Of a DNA stretch of 64,000 nt, positions 45,598-53,596 are shown in pieces (the first letter of the stretch is position 1; every line of letters starts with the position of its first letter). The stretch lies in contig NZ_SGOM01000012.1 in NCBI RefSeq assembly GCF_022113815.1, positions 43,770 to 107,769 on the forward strand, written 5' to 3'. The notes beneath the pieces are model-generated. The model was not told the DNA's origin, did not search any database, and worked only from the letters and a program-made list of their open reading frames with translations. This stretch comes from Vibrio cincinnatiensis. GTDB taxonomy: Bacteria > Pseudomonadota > Gammaproteobacteria > Enterobacterales > Vibrionaceae. The position numbers were made by a program, and so were the translations under genes.

Positions 45598-46539
45598 TTA
45601 ATGATTAATGATGGTCATATACTCAGCGACTCCTTCCGCAACGCTTTTAAATTGTACGTCACAACCAGCGGCACGCAGTTTGGTTAAATCTGCTTGAGTA
45701 TATTCTTGGTATGCCCCTTTTAAATGTTCTGGGAAGGGGATAGTTTCAACTTGACCTTGGCCGTGATGTTGAATGACCGCTTTAGCAACTTCATTGAATG
45801 ATTCAGCATTACCCGTACCACAGTTAAAGATGCCAGAGACGCCGCTTTCCATAAACCACATATTGACGGCAGCGACATCACCGACATAGACGAAATCCCG
45901 TTTAAAGTGCTCACTACCCGCGAACAATTTTGGGTTTTCGCCAGCCTTCATTTGATTATTGAGGTGGAAAGCGACCGAAGCCATGGAGCCTTTATGTTGT
46001 TCACGGGGGCCGTACACATTGAAATAACGAAAGCCAGTGATTTGAGAGAGTGTTTCATTATGCTCGGCAGCATCTTGCCACAAGCGGCGAACGTAATTGT
46101 CGAACTGCTGTTTTGAATAGCCGTAGACATTAAGGGCCCCTTCATATTGAGGCTCTTCAATAAAAGTATCCGTATCACCATAAGTCGCAGCAGAAGAGGC
46201 ATACAGGAAGGGGATTTCACGATCCAAACAGAAGTGAAGCAGCTCTTTCGAATATTCATAGTTATTGAGCATGATGTATTTGCCGTCCCATTCTGTCGTG
46301 GCCGAGCAAGCCCCTTCATGGAAAACAGCGTCTATTGCACCAAAATCATCACCAGCCATAATCTGGGTTAAGAAATCATCACGGTCCATATAATCAGCGA
46401 TTTTTAGGTCAACTAAGTTTTTGAATTTATGACCATTTTTTAAATGATCAACGACCAGTATATCCGTAATTCCTCGGTCATTGAGTGCTTTGATTATGTT
46501 GCTGCCAATCATGCCAGCACCGCCTGTTACGATGATCAT
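45598..46539 (-). CDS. hldD: ADP-L-glycero-D-manno-heptose-6-epimerase
   Basis: 313 residues (also called gmhD/rfaD). N-terminal NAD motif [49 protein letters not shown], the catalytic YGYSKQQFD, and [20 protein letters not shown]. It makes the ADP-heptose used by the heptosyltransferases at 36127 and 39661. In V. cholerae, gmhD marks one boundary of the O-antigen/capsule locus, and the same holds here. Confidence 0.96.
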   Translation of the reverse strand: MIIVTGGAGMIGSNIIKALNDRGITDILVVDHLKNGHKFKNLVDLKIADYMDRDDFLTQIMAGDDFGAIDAVFHEGACSATTEWDGKYIMLNNYEYSKELLHFCLDREIPFLYASSAATYGDTDTFIEEPQYEGALNVYGYSKQQFDNYVRRLWQDAAEHNETLSQITGFRYFNVYGPREQHKGSMASVAFHLNNQMKAGENPKLFAGSEHFKRDFVYVGDVAAVNMWFMESGVSGIFNCGTGNAESFNEVAKAVIQHHGQGQVETIPFPEHLKGAYQEYTQADLTKLRAAGCDVQFKSVAEGVAEYMTIINH

Positions 46540-46703
46540 AACTTGTCCTACCTAAAAGCTAAAAACTGCGCAAATAGTAGCAGGAAAAATGTGGATAGGC
46601 GAGAAATCTGGCCTTTGTGATTTCTTCTGGTCCTTCATGTGTAAGGGTCTGTTTATCCAGTATCATTCCTGCGAAGGCGGAATCTATGTTTTGTGAATGC
46701 TGA

Positions 46704-48269
46704 TTAGTCGTTATTTTCTTCTAGCCACACCCAAGTATAGGGTTGGCGTTTTAGTAAATCGTCATGCTCTAATTGTGCAGAGATATTTTTCAGGAGAGGA
46801 ATATTATCTACGAGAGGATCTATCAATTCGGAGCTGATAGTTCGGTTATAAAGATTCTGATATTGATACAAAAATGTGTCGATGATCGAACTTGACTCAG
46901 TTTTTATCCATGAAATAGAAGATTTTTCAATAGCTTTAATCTGTTGATCTAAGGTGATGTCATCAAACTTCATGACGGGTAATTCCATGTGATATGGAGT
47001 ATAAAAAGTTTGCTTTATAAATTGAGGTAACCCTGTTGTAACCGTTAGTTCAGCATCAATGGATACTCTTAAAATAGTATCATCAATCTGAGGAGTTGAA
47101 GAAATTTGAATACATTGCAACCCACTATGTACATAACAGTCGTCCAAGTTTGGGTATTGGGGGGAGGGGAGTGAATTTAGTACTCCTTCTGCACTTAGGT
47201 GGCTGGCGATCTCATTTGTACCTTGAGCAACATGTCGAAATGCCCAATAGTGAGGCTCAGAAATGGTCGACTCCTTCCCCTGTAAATTTAAATAATAATT
47301 GCTAGGTTCGATAAGCTCTGAATAACTATACGTACTGTTTACATCGGTGGTTAATGGCTGCCACAAGTAAGCATTAGGGGCATTAAATTTTCGACCATCA
47401 ACAAATAATTGTGCCAAAGAGATGTCAACATCAATAGGTGGATTCCATGAGTTATCTAAATTTTCTATGTTATGGAGTTTTATTTTTTGACTGGAATTAC
47501 CTATGGTATTTGTTGCACTGAGATTATTTGTTTGAGCAAATTCGAAAGCAAAGAGATTCTTAACCTCGGATATTTTACGTTTGTAGGCAGTTAGCATTAC
47601 GGGCTTCTTGGTTGGAGAAATAGCGGTTACTTTTTCTCCACTACAAGAACTGTGATTGTCACTACAACTAGAAAACCCTAGAAAATCTTGGTTTAATTTA
47701 TTAATGGAATAGAAGAAATTATTATCGGTCAAATCAGGTGATTCAATAAAGGCAGAATATTCTTTTTCTTGTGGATTTAAATGATTTGCAGATGTTACTA
47801 AACAGTTAATATTATTGTTTTTATTCTTAGCATAAATAGAAAATGTTTCTAAAATTAACGACTTAGAAAAAGTGCTAATGAAGTGATCTCGACCTTCTGA
47901 ATAGGAAAAGCTGATATATCCATCAGCAGGAACATCGCTTTGTTTAAAACGGAAAGTAGAGCCTAATCCATTCGTTTCCGTTTGATTCGTATAACGACGA
48001 ACGAAGTTACCATTTTTATCATGAATAACAATTTTGTAATTATTTTCAGGCACAGACCGATATGCGATAACCTTTCTTGTTTTATCGTCATTATAGCCAA
48101 ATATTTGGCAGCTATTTTGATCATTTTCAGCAACATTATCTAAATCAAAAAAGCTCACATTATAATATTTCACCGTCGGTGATGGTGTGCTACTCGAACC
48201 TCCACTTTCACCACCGCCACAACCGAATAGAGTGAGTGCAATTGCGCTAGAAATCAGATATTTGTGCAT
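46704..48269 (-). CDS. large lipoprotein of the polysaccharide locus
   Basis: 521 residues. Type II signal peptide: MHKYLISSAIALTLFG-C followed by GGGESGGSSSTPSP, a Gly/Ser linker. The remainder is beta-rich with few recognisable motifs and many Asn/Ser residues. +2 is Gly, so an outer-membrane lipoprotein is expected. It lies between hldD and yjbH, where V. cholerae O139 has a wbf gene of unknown role; I cannot confirm orthology. It could be a surface or sheath protein. Confidence 0.6.
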   Translation of the reverse strand: MHKYLISSAIALTLFGCGGGESGGSSSTPSPTVKYYNVSFFDLDNVAENDQNSCQIFGYNDDKTRKVIAYRSVPENNYKIVIHDKNGNFVRRYTNQTETNGLGSTFRFKQSDVPADGYISFSYSEGRDHFISTFSKSLILETFSIYAKNKNNNINCLVTSANHLNPQEKEYSAFIESPDLTDNNFFYSINKLNQDFLGFSSCSDNHSSCSGEKVTAISPTKKPVMLTAYKRKISEVKNLFAFEFAQTNNLSATNTIGNSSQKIKLHNIENLDNSWNPPIDVDISLAQLFVDGRKFNAPNAYLWQPLTTDVNSTYSYSELIEPSNYYLNLQGKESTISEPHYWAFRHVAQGTNEIASHLSAEGVLNSLPSPQYPNLDDCYVHSGLQCIQISSTPQIDDTILRVSIDAELTVTTGLPQFIKQTFYTPYHMELPVMKFDDITLDQQIKAIEKSSISWIKTESSSIIDTFLYQYQNLYNRTISSELIDPLVDNIPLLKNISAQLEHDDLLKRQPYTWVWLEENND

Positions 48270-48483
48270 AGTCTACAGTCTCAAGTTAGCAAGCGAGATA
48301 GGTTACCCATCATCATGGTTGATCAAATATTATCTTCACGTAACCCTAGCAAATAACATGCCTAGTCACGGATGTTATGTCATATTCCGATGTTATATTT
48401 TACTTATCCAGCCTAAACTGTCACTTCCACATCGGAATTTGTGTGTAAGTAGGCGTCTAAGTGTTGTGAATTCATATCAATAG

Positions 48484-48510
48484 GTTCCCCCCCGCCTGCG
48501 CGGGGAGAAC
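48484..48510. other. GC-rich hairpin resembling a solitary type I-E CRISPR repeat
   Basis: gttc-cc-ccccgc-ctgc-gcgggg-a-gaac: a six-pair GC stem flanked by a four-pair gttc/gaac stem. It resembles GTTCCCCGC..GCGGGGA.AACG of type I-E repeats. Single copy, with no spacer array and no cas genes. It may simply terminate the yjb operon. Confidence 0.35.
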
Positions 48511-48550
48511 GAACGACTTAGTATGGAATGATGAACAAATCGATTATGCC

Positions 48551-50707
48551 TTATTTTATCGGCGCTCTTTCAAACCATGGGCTACGGGCATCCGTCATTT
48601 CGAATAAACTATGTTGACGAGACAGCATCTGCCCCCCATCACGCTGGATCGGCATCCAAGAAATAGCGGCTCGGTTAGTATTATGTTTTGCCGTCATCAT
48701 CTCTAGTGGAATTGAAATATAGAAGCCTTTAGTAAAACTCCCTTCACCGAATTCATCAGCAGATAGATCGGTTTTGGTTGCGAAGGCTCCCACAATCACT
48801 CCACTGTTAAATTGTTTTGAAAAATCCACGGTAACACCGACATCTTCCGATAGGTAACGTCCGGCACTCACTTTTAATAAGCTATTATCAAACAGTGACC
48901 AAAATTGAGGTTGCCAGTACAGTGTCGCATGGCCAGTGGCTGTGCCAGTTTGTACCCGATAATAGCGGTTAATGGTGTTATCATAGTGGACTTCATCACG
49001 ATAGATACCAAACACTGAGCCAGCTTCCCGTTGGGCGACATAGTTGAGATCTATACCGACTGCCCAATGTTTATCGAGTGGGCGATAGAGCCATTCACTA
49101 CCTACCCCAGCAAACATACTCTCAAGGTAACCGCCGTAAAATTGGTTATAAATACCTTGCCCAACATAATCAAGGTAAGTGAGTTGGGCATGATTGAGCC
49201 TAATCGTGTCTTCTAAGTATTCACGACTTAGCGTTCGAACACGTTTAAGATCGGTTCCATCGGGGGGAACGGTATAGTTAAATTTATCGTAGTTATCGTA
49301 AATATTGCCATAAAGGCTACCCGAAAGAAGCCAGTGATTATTAAGTCTCCAACTTGCATCGGCTCTTGCTCCAATTGCAAATAGATAGAAACTTTCTGCT
49401 CCACCAAACGACTGTTGCAGTACAGGAGAAAGCCCCAACTGCCATGGTTTATCCTGTTGGGTATGCTGGTGTCCGATGGCTGGAGAGGGATCACGTATTT
49501 CTACAGCATCACTGATTTTTCCATTGATATAAGCTTGATTGAGCACTTGATGTGCTTTATCGCTATCAATGACCACCTCGGTTAACGGCTGTTGGTTACG
49601 AGTCTCAATTATTCGGATTTGTTCGGTATCAATGCCACTATTTAGAACGACTCTAGCTAGGCGATCATAACCTTCTTGTCGATCTCGATAACGCTTTTGT
49701 TCACCCATAACGGTTACGGCTGTGTCACTTTGATAAACTCGTACTGATTGATACCCTGAAACTCTGGCGATATCTTGTGTCAGCGCTTGCCACTCTTCGT
49801 TACTCATTTCCGTACGTGGTGTGGATGGCGCATAAGCGGGTTTAGGTTCATCTAACCAGAGTGGCTTAATGTCGGAGAAATTACTATGCAGGCGCAGACC
49901 TAGATTGACGCTATTTCCTCGCTCATAGCTTAAGCGAACACTGGCCCAATCCGTTAAGGCGTAATTCATACCAAAGTTCCAAGGCGTTGACTGTGGTATG
50001 GTTATTTTTCCTGCTGTCACAGGGTAGTCACTACGATAGTCGTTACCCTCATACTCTATCTTTAGCGTTAACGGCTTATAGGGTGTTTGGTATTCAATGC
50101 CACCAAATAGGGCCATACACCCAGTGAACATTCGATTTACATCAAAACTTCCACCATTACCTTTGTAGTCTGTGTCACGGCCGCAATCGCTGGAGAGGGC
50201 TTTGTCGCCGTGTACATTGCCTCGATTGCCTAAATAGCCCCAGCCGATTCCTAATGTAAAATCTAGTGGTCCCCAGCGTTTGCTGGCTGCGAGATATTCC
50301 CCATCAAATAATCCTGTCCCACCAATATCTTGAAAACCCAGTGATACTTGTGGAAGCCAATAGCTCTCTTCCCATAAGCGAATCTTGGCATCAAAGGATT
50401 TGTCGGTATGCTTCGTATTACCACTAAATGAAGGGTCATTACTGTAGAGCATGTCATGGGTTTGTGCATAACGGACAGTGGTTTCTAGCCACGGAAATAA
50501 CTGCACGGAAATAGTATAAAAATCATAAATATCATTATGGTTGTAGGCCGCGCTAAATTCCCCTTCTGGCTGCATACGAGCCGTTGGCATTTGCATTAAC
50601 CCTGTCCCACCAAAATTAGATTGAGTATAGGTTTGAGCGCTTAATGGTAATGAACAGAGTAGCAGCCCTGCATAACTAAAACGTTTTATAGGTGTGCTCA
50701 ACATCAT
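48551..50707 (-). CDS. yjbH: YjbH/GfcD-like outer-membrane polysaccharide protein (WbfB type)
   Basis: 718 residues. Signal peptide (FSYAGLLLCSLPLSA), TYTQSNFGGTGLMQMPTARM typical of YjbH, many amphipathic beta strands (VSLGFQDIGGTGLFDGEYLA) and an internal domain around 290-400. Predicted large outer-membrane barrel for secretion of an exopolysaccharide. It is the last gene of a yjbEFGH-like operon; three bases separate it from yjbG. The corresponding V. cholerae O139 gene is in the wbfB region; that label is positional. Confidence 0.85.
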   Translation of the reverse strand: MMLSTPIKRFSYAGLLLCSLPLSAQTYTQSNFGGTGLMQMPTARMQPEGEFSAAYNHNDIYDFYTISVQLFPWLETTVRYAQTHDMLYSNDPSFSGNTKHTDKSFDAKIRLWEESYWLPQVSLGFQDIGGTGLFDGEYLAASKRWGPLDFTLGIGWGYLGNRGNVHGDKALSSDCGRDTDYKGNGGSFDVNRMFTGCMALFGGIEYQTPYKPLTLKIEYEGNDYRSDYPVTAGKITIPQSTPWNFGMNYALTDWASVRLSYERGNSVNLGLRLHSNFSDIKPLWLDEPKPAYAPSTPRTEMSNEEWQALTQDIARVSGYQSVRVYQSDTAVTVMGEQKRYRDRQEGYDRLARVVLNSGIDTEQIRIIETRNQQPLTEVVIDSDKAHQVLNQAYINGKISDAVEIRDPSPAIGHQHTQQDKPWQLGLSPVLQQSFGGAESFYLFAIGARADASWRLNNHWLLSGSLYGNIYDNYDKFNYTVPPDGTDLKRVRTLSREYLEDTIRLNHAQLTYLDYVGQGIYNQFYGGYLESMFAGVGSEWLYRPLDKHWAVGIDLNYVAQREAGSVFGIYRDEVHYDNTINRYYRVQTGTATGHATLYWQPQFWSLFDNSLLKVSAGRYLSEDVGVTVDFSKQFNSGVIVGAFATKTDLSADEFGEGSFTKGFYISIPLEMMTAKHNTNRAAISWMPIQRDGGQMLSRQHSLFEMTDARSPWFERAPIK

Positions 50708-50709
50708 GG

Positions 50710-51510
50710 TTATTCTCTCGGCAGTTGATGGCGAAGCAGTTCAACCACCTGCTGATTAATGTGTTTTAGTTCAGTGCGGTTAATCGATGAAAACAGCGTG
50801 GTTGTAAAAGGCACATAGATGATAGCCCCAGGTAACACGGTATGCGGATGTGCATTCCAATAGCCAACAGAATGCGTTTGAATCTCACCGTTGGGTTGAA
50901 TGATGGTGAGTTCACCCAGTGTGGTATTTATCCACTTGGCCTGTTGAGCATAATCACGAGCACTGTAGTGTGCTTTCCATTTTTGTGGTTCGGAATGATG
51001 AACCGCCCCCAAAACGGTAACCGTTTGAGAATCACTTAAGTAGGGTAGATAAAGTGCAAATTCTCCGTTTAATAAGGGGTTATGACCGCTTACCGTTCTG
51101 ATCACGTCTGGGTCTAAAGGAATCAATGCTCGTTTGGCAAACCGACGTTTGCGTAGCTCGTTACGTAACTGCTGCCAGCTCGTTACTTGTGGCTCTTGAA
51201 CTTTATCTTGTAACTGAGCCAGTCTTTTGAGCAGATCTTTTTGCAACGGAAAAGGTTCATGCAAGGAAAATAATCGACTGTTCTGCCAATCAATCCTTAA
51301 GGTACTGATCGCAGGTTGCTGAGAATGTAGAGCTTGCAACACCATTGCATCGAGGCGAACTGGGCCATCTGCCTCTAACTTTATTAAAAGAGGGGGATGG
51401 GAAATGGCTACTTTGGCAGAAAAATCGGTATGAGAAATCGGCTCTTTCGCATGTAAAGTTAGACTAACGCCTAGACACCCCAGAAAACTAAGTAAGGAAA
51501 TAAAACGCAT
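50710..51510 (-). CDS. yjbG: YjbG/GfcC-like periplasmic protein
   Basis: 266 residues with a signal peptide (MRFISLLSFLGCLGVSLTLH, then AKEP). The body has two ubiquitin-like/SLBB-related segments followed by a helix: RLAQLQDKVQEPQVTSWQQL, RKRRFAKRALIPLDPDVIR, NPLLNGEFALYLP, HPHTVLPGAIIYVPF. Matches the GfcC/YjbG family of group 4 capsule and Yjb exopolysaccharide systems. Periplasmic partner of YjbH. Confidence 0.82.
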   Translation of the reverse strand: MRFISLLSFLGCLGVSLTLHAKEPISHTDFSAKVAISHPPLLIKLEADGPVRLDAMVLQALHSQQPAISTLRIDWQNSRLFSLHEPFPLQKDLLKRLAQLQDKVQEPQVTSWQQLRNELRKRRFAKRALIPLDPDVIRTVSGHNPLLNGEFALYLPYLSDSQTVTVLGAVHHSEPQKWKAHYSARDYAQQAKWINTTLGELTIIQPNGEIQTHSVGYWNAHPHTVLPGAIIYVPFTTTLFSSINRTELKHINQQVVELLRHQLPRE

Positions 51511-51513
51511 AGC

Positions 51514-52191
51514 TTATTCTCCTGCAAAGGGCTTAGCGATGGAAAGGGAAAGGCGTGAACCATTCGGTCCCAAATATTGCTCGCTGGCGATGACTCTACC
51601 TGTCTTTGGGCTTAACCAATAACGGTTGTGATAGCGTTGTTTGCTGACGGTAAGGGTGACACTTTCTTCAACGAGCACCAAATTTTGTGAGCCCGTCGGT
51701 AAGGCTTTTTCTTGTTGACCATAAACCTTAAATTGAGACAGGGCAGGTTCAATATAGTCTTGCTTACCTTGCTGCCAATGCAGTTGATATTGCCAAGTTG
51801 TCGGAGTTTGAGCATGAAGTAAGTTTAAGCTGAGTGGATCGGGCGTATTTGCTGATAGAGCCTGAATATTGCCTACCACTAAATTCACCGTTTTGGTGAT
51901 ACGACCTGCTTCAGTAATCAGTAACTCTTCTTGGTTAGATACCCATTTTAGGGCGAATGGGTGAGCTTTCCCTTGTTCAGCCCAAGCTAAAACGAGTAAA
52001 GCGTTAGGGGCATCATCTAAACTCACAAAGAGAGAAGCATAGGGGAGGTTTTGTGCATATTCCACTGTGGCTCGTTCATCACTCACGCCAAAGAGAGCGA
52101 CAGAAAGTGTTTCTGATAGCTGTTGAGTTTGAGGCGCACAGCCAGTCAGCGTAAGCAGAATGATCAGTAATCCGTGATGAGCTAACCGCAT
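51514..52191 (-). CDS. yjbF: YjbF/GfcB-like lipoprotein
   Basis: 225 residues from MRLAHHG. Lipobox LLTLTGC then APQT. The mature domain carries YASLFVSLDDAPNALLVLAW, WVSNQEELLITEAGRITKTV, and RYHNRYWLSPKTGRVIASEQ, typical of GfcB/YjbF. The start follows AAGGATTGTG; the longer frame adds ten residues that spoil the signal peptide. Third of four operon genes, three bases from yjbG. Confidence 0.85.
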   Translation of the reverse strand: MRLAHHGLLIILLTLTGCAPQTQQLSETLSVALFGVSDERATVEYAQNLPYASLFVSLDDAPNALLVLAWAEQGKAHPFALKWVSNQEELLITEAGRITKTVNLVVGNIQALSANTPDPLSLNLLHAQTPTTWQYQLHWQQGKQDYIEPALSQFKVYGQQEKALPTGSQNLVLVEESVTLTVSKQRYHNRYWLSPKTGRVIASEQYLGPNGSRLSLSIAKPFAGE

Positions 52192-52294
52192 CTCACAATC
52201 CTTAATGATGGTAAAAATCACACCCTCTTATCCAAATCTACTGGATAAGTCAGAAGGTATGGAATCTAACCACGCAATGTGTGTATTTTTCAAA

Positions 52295-52321
52295 AATAAA
52301 GCCGCCTAAGGCGACTTTATT
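52295..52321 (-). terminator. hairpin between yjbE and yjbF, attenuator-like
   Basis: A 12-bp stem with one mismatch, loop taa. T-rich beyond it on the minus strand. Read-through would set the level of yjbFGH relative to yjbE. Confidence 0.65.
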
Positions 52322-52342
52322 CATATACAAGATAACAAACAA

Positions 52343-52612
52343 TTATTTTGAAGCAGTAGCTGTTGTCGTGGTTGCTGTATCGTTATCGCTTGCTGCAACA
52401 GCGGCAACTGCTACTGCTGCTGCCATTACTGCTGCCGCAGTACTTGCTGCAACGCCACCAGCCGCTGCACCAGCGCCTGCTGCGCCTGCAGAACCAGCAC
52501 CTGCTGTGGCTGTAGTACTTGTTGTGCTACCCGCTGCACCTACTGATTCAGCGGCAATTGCGCCTTGCGCCATAGCAAACGTTGCCAGCAAAACCATTGC
52601 TGTCTTTTTCAT
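52343..52612 (-). CDS. yjbE: YjbE-like small Ala/Gly/Thr-rich exported protein
   Basis: 89 residues. Signal peptide (MKKTAMVLLATFAMAQGAIA) and a low-complexity Ala-Gly-Ser-Thr body ending DNDTATTTTATASK, resembling E. coli YjbE and GfcA in composition, length and position. It is the first gene of the yjbEFGH operon, usually the most abundant transcript. Role in exopolysaccharide production is unknown. The opposite strand frame is a shadow. Confidence 0.8.
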   Translation of the reverse strand: MKKTAMVLLATFAMAQGAIAAESVGAAGSTTSTTATAGAGSAGAAGAGAAAGGVAASTAAAVMAAAVAVAAVAASDNDTATTTTATASK

Positions 52613-52778
52613 AGTAAATCCTTATTCTAACTAGTTTTAAAACATCGATGTTGTGAAATGAAAGCACACTTCACAACTCATTTTAAGGGGAATTATTAAC
52701 CAATGTAAACATGGGGTGCATAAAGTTGCGTAAATAAACGTGATTCTTCTGTCAGACGCGATTTAAATAACTAATAAG

Positions 52779-52794
52779 TGTGATGTGTATCATG
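52779..52794. promoter_or_regulatory. possible CRP-binding site
   Basis: TGTGA-N6-TCATG: left half-site perfect, right half 3 of 5. It lies 166 bp before yjbE ATG. Confidence 0.35.
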
Positions 52795-52972
52795 TTTATT
52801 GTTAACTTTAGAATGATATCACGATCATGTTAATTATTGTTGATAGATGGGTTGATTAATTGCAGCACTTCATGCCGCTTTTTGTGGTTGATACCCATAC
52901 ACCATCCGTGCATAATCTCTGCCACATAAAAACAGAATATTAATTCGCTCCGATCATGCGTGTACAACGTAG

Positions 52973-52984
52973 GGCGGTAGCGTG
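52973..52984 (+). promoter_or_regulatory. ops element (JUMPstart) of the polysaccharide operon
   Basis: GGCGGTAGCGTG, an exact match to the operon polarity suppressor, 50 bp upstream of the first gene. ops in the non-template strand pauses RNA polymerase and recruits the antiterminator RfaH, allowing long surface-glycan operons to be transcribed. Confidence 0.92.
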
Positions 52985-53033
52985 GCTAAACAGATTCCTC
53001 AAGGGATTGTTGTTGACAACGCAGGGAACACGC

Positions 53034-53537
53034 ATGAGATGTAATCAAACATGCCTCTTACTCGGCCTGATTGGCTCAGGTCTACTTCCATTATCGGCCA
53101 TGGCCGATTCTTATACAGGCTTAAGCCTCGCTTATAGTGATAGCGAATATCGCTCTTCTACGTGGCAAGAAGCTTCCCCCCTTTTAGCTCAAGTTCAATT
53201 GGGTTATTTTTTCTCTGACTACTTTGCCCTAGAAGGGCGCTATGCCACCAGTGTGAAGCGGGAAGATGGGTTATCTATCAATGGGTTATCCAGCGTATTA
53301 TTCAAAGCCAATATGCCTACTTCGGATCGATTGGCTATTTATGCGGTTGCTGGTTATTCACATGTTCGAGCCGATTATTATCACCAAACCAATAATGATA
53401 GCGGGATCTCTTTTGGGGTTGGGATGCACTACGCTTTAAGCCGTCAATCTGCCATTACGGCGGAATTTGTGAACTACCTTAACGGTGATGAGGTTCACTT
53501 AAATACCTTACAACTGGGTATGCAGTTTAGATTTTAA
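53034..53537 (+). CDS. small outer-membrane beta-barrel protein (OmpA/porin-like)
   Basis: 167 residues from MRCNQTCLLLGLIGSG, with signal peptide cleavage after SAMA. Eight-strand barrel pattern (YTGLSLAYSDSEYRS, VQLGYFFSDYFALEGRYAT, ISFGVGMHYALS, LNTLQLGMQFRF with terminal Phe). The upstream in-frame ATG at 52956 would put the ops site inside the gene, so it is rejected as the start. First gene of the RfaH-controlled operon. Similar small porins accompany vibrio export loci. Confidence 0.8.
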   Translation: MRCNQTCLLLGLIGSGLLPLSAMADSYTGLSLAYSDSEYRSSTWQEASPLLAQVQLGYFFSDYFALEGRYATSVKREDGLSINGLSSVLFKANMPTSDRLAIYAVAGYSHVRADYYHQTNNDSGISFGVGMHYALSRQSAITAEFVNYLNGDEVHLNTLQLGMQFRF

Positions 53538-53596
53538 ACGATAGAATTTGAGGGTCCAAGGACCATAGCATAGACTTCTTAACCACAGGAAATACC

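Larger units (their letters stand above)
52613..53033. other. divergent regulatory region between yjb and wbf operons
   Basis: 421 bp, AT-rich, with a near-consensus CRP site at 52779-52794 and the ops element at 52973-52984. The wbf transcript therefore has an untranslated leader of at least 60 nt with ops in it. Confidence 0.6.

Noticed and set aside
46704..48269. Assigning the large lipoprotein to wbfA
   Set aside because: Position alone fits; no motif supports orthology.
48484..48510. A CRISPR array
   Set aside because: Only one repeat-like unit, no regularly spaced second copy within several hundred bases and no cas genes in the window.
52281..52634. Alanine/proline-rich plus-strand frame
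   Set aside because: Exact shadow of yjbE; the minus strand has the signal peptide, RBS and operon context.
52956..53033. Longer N-terminus of the outer-membrane barrel gene
   Set aside because: It would place the ops element inside coding sequence and hide the signal peptide; ATG 53034 gives a normal signal peptide.
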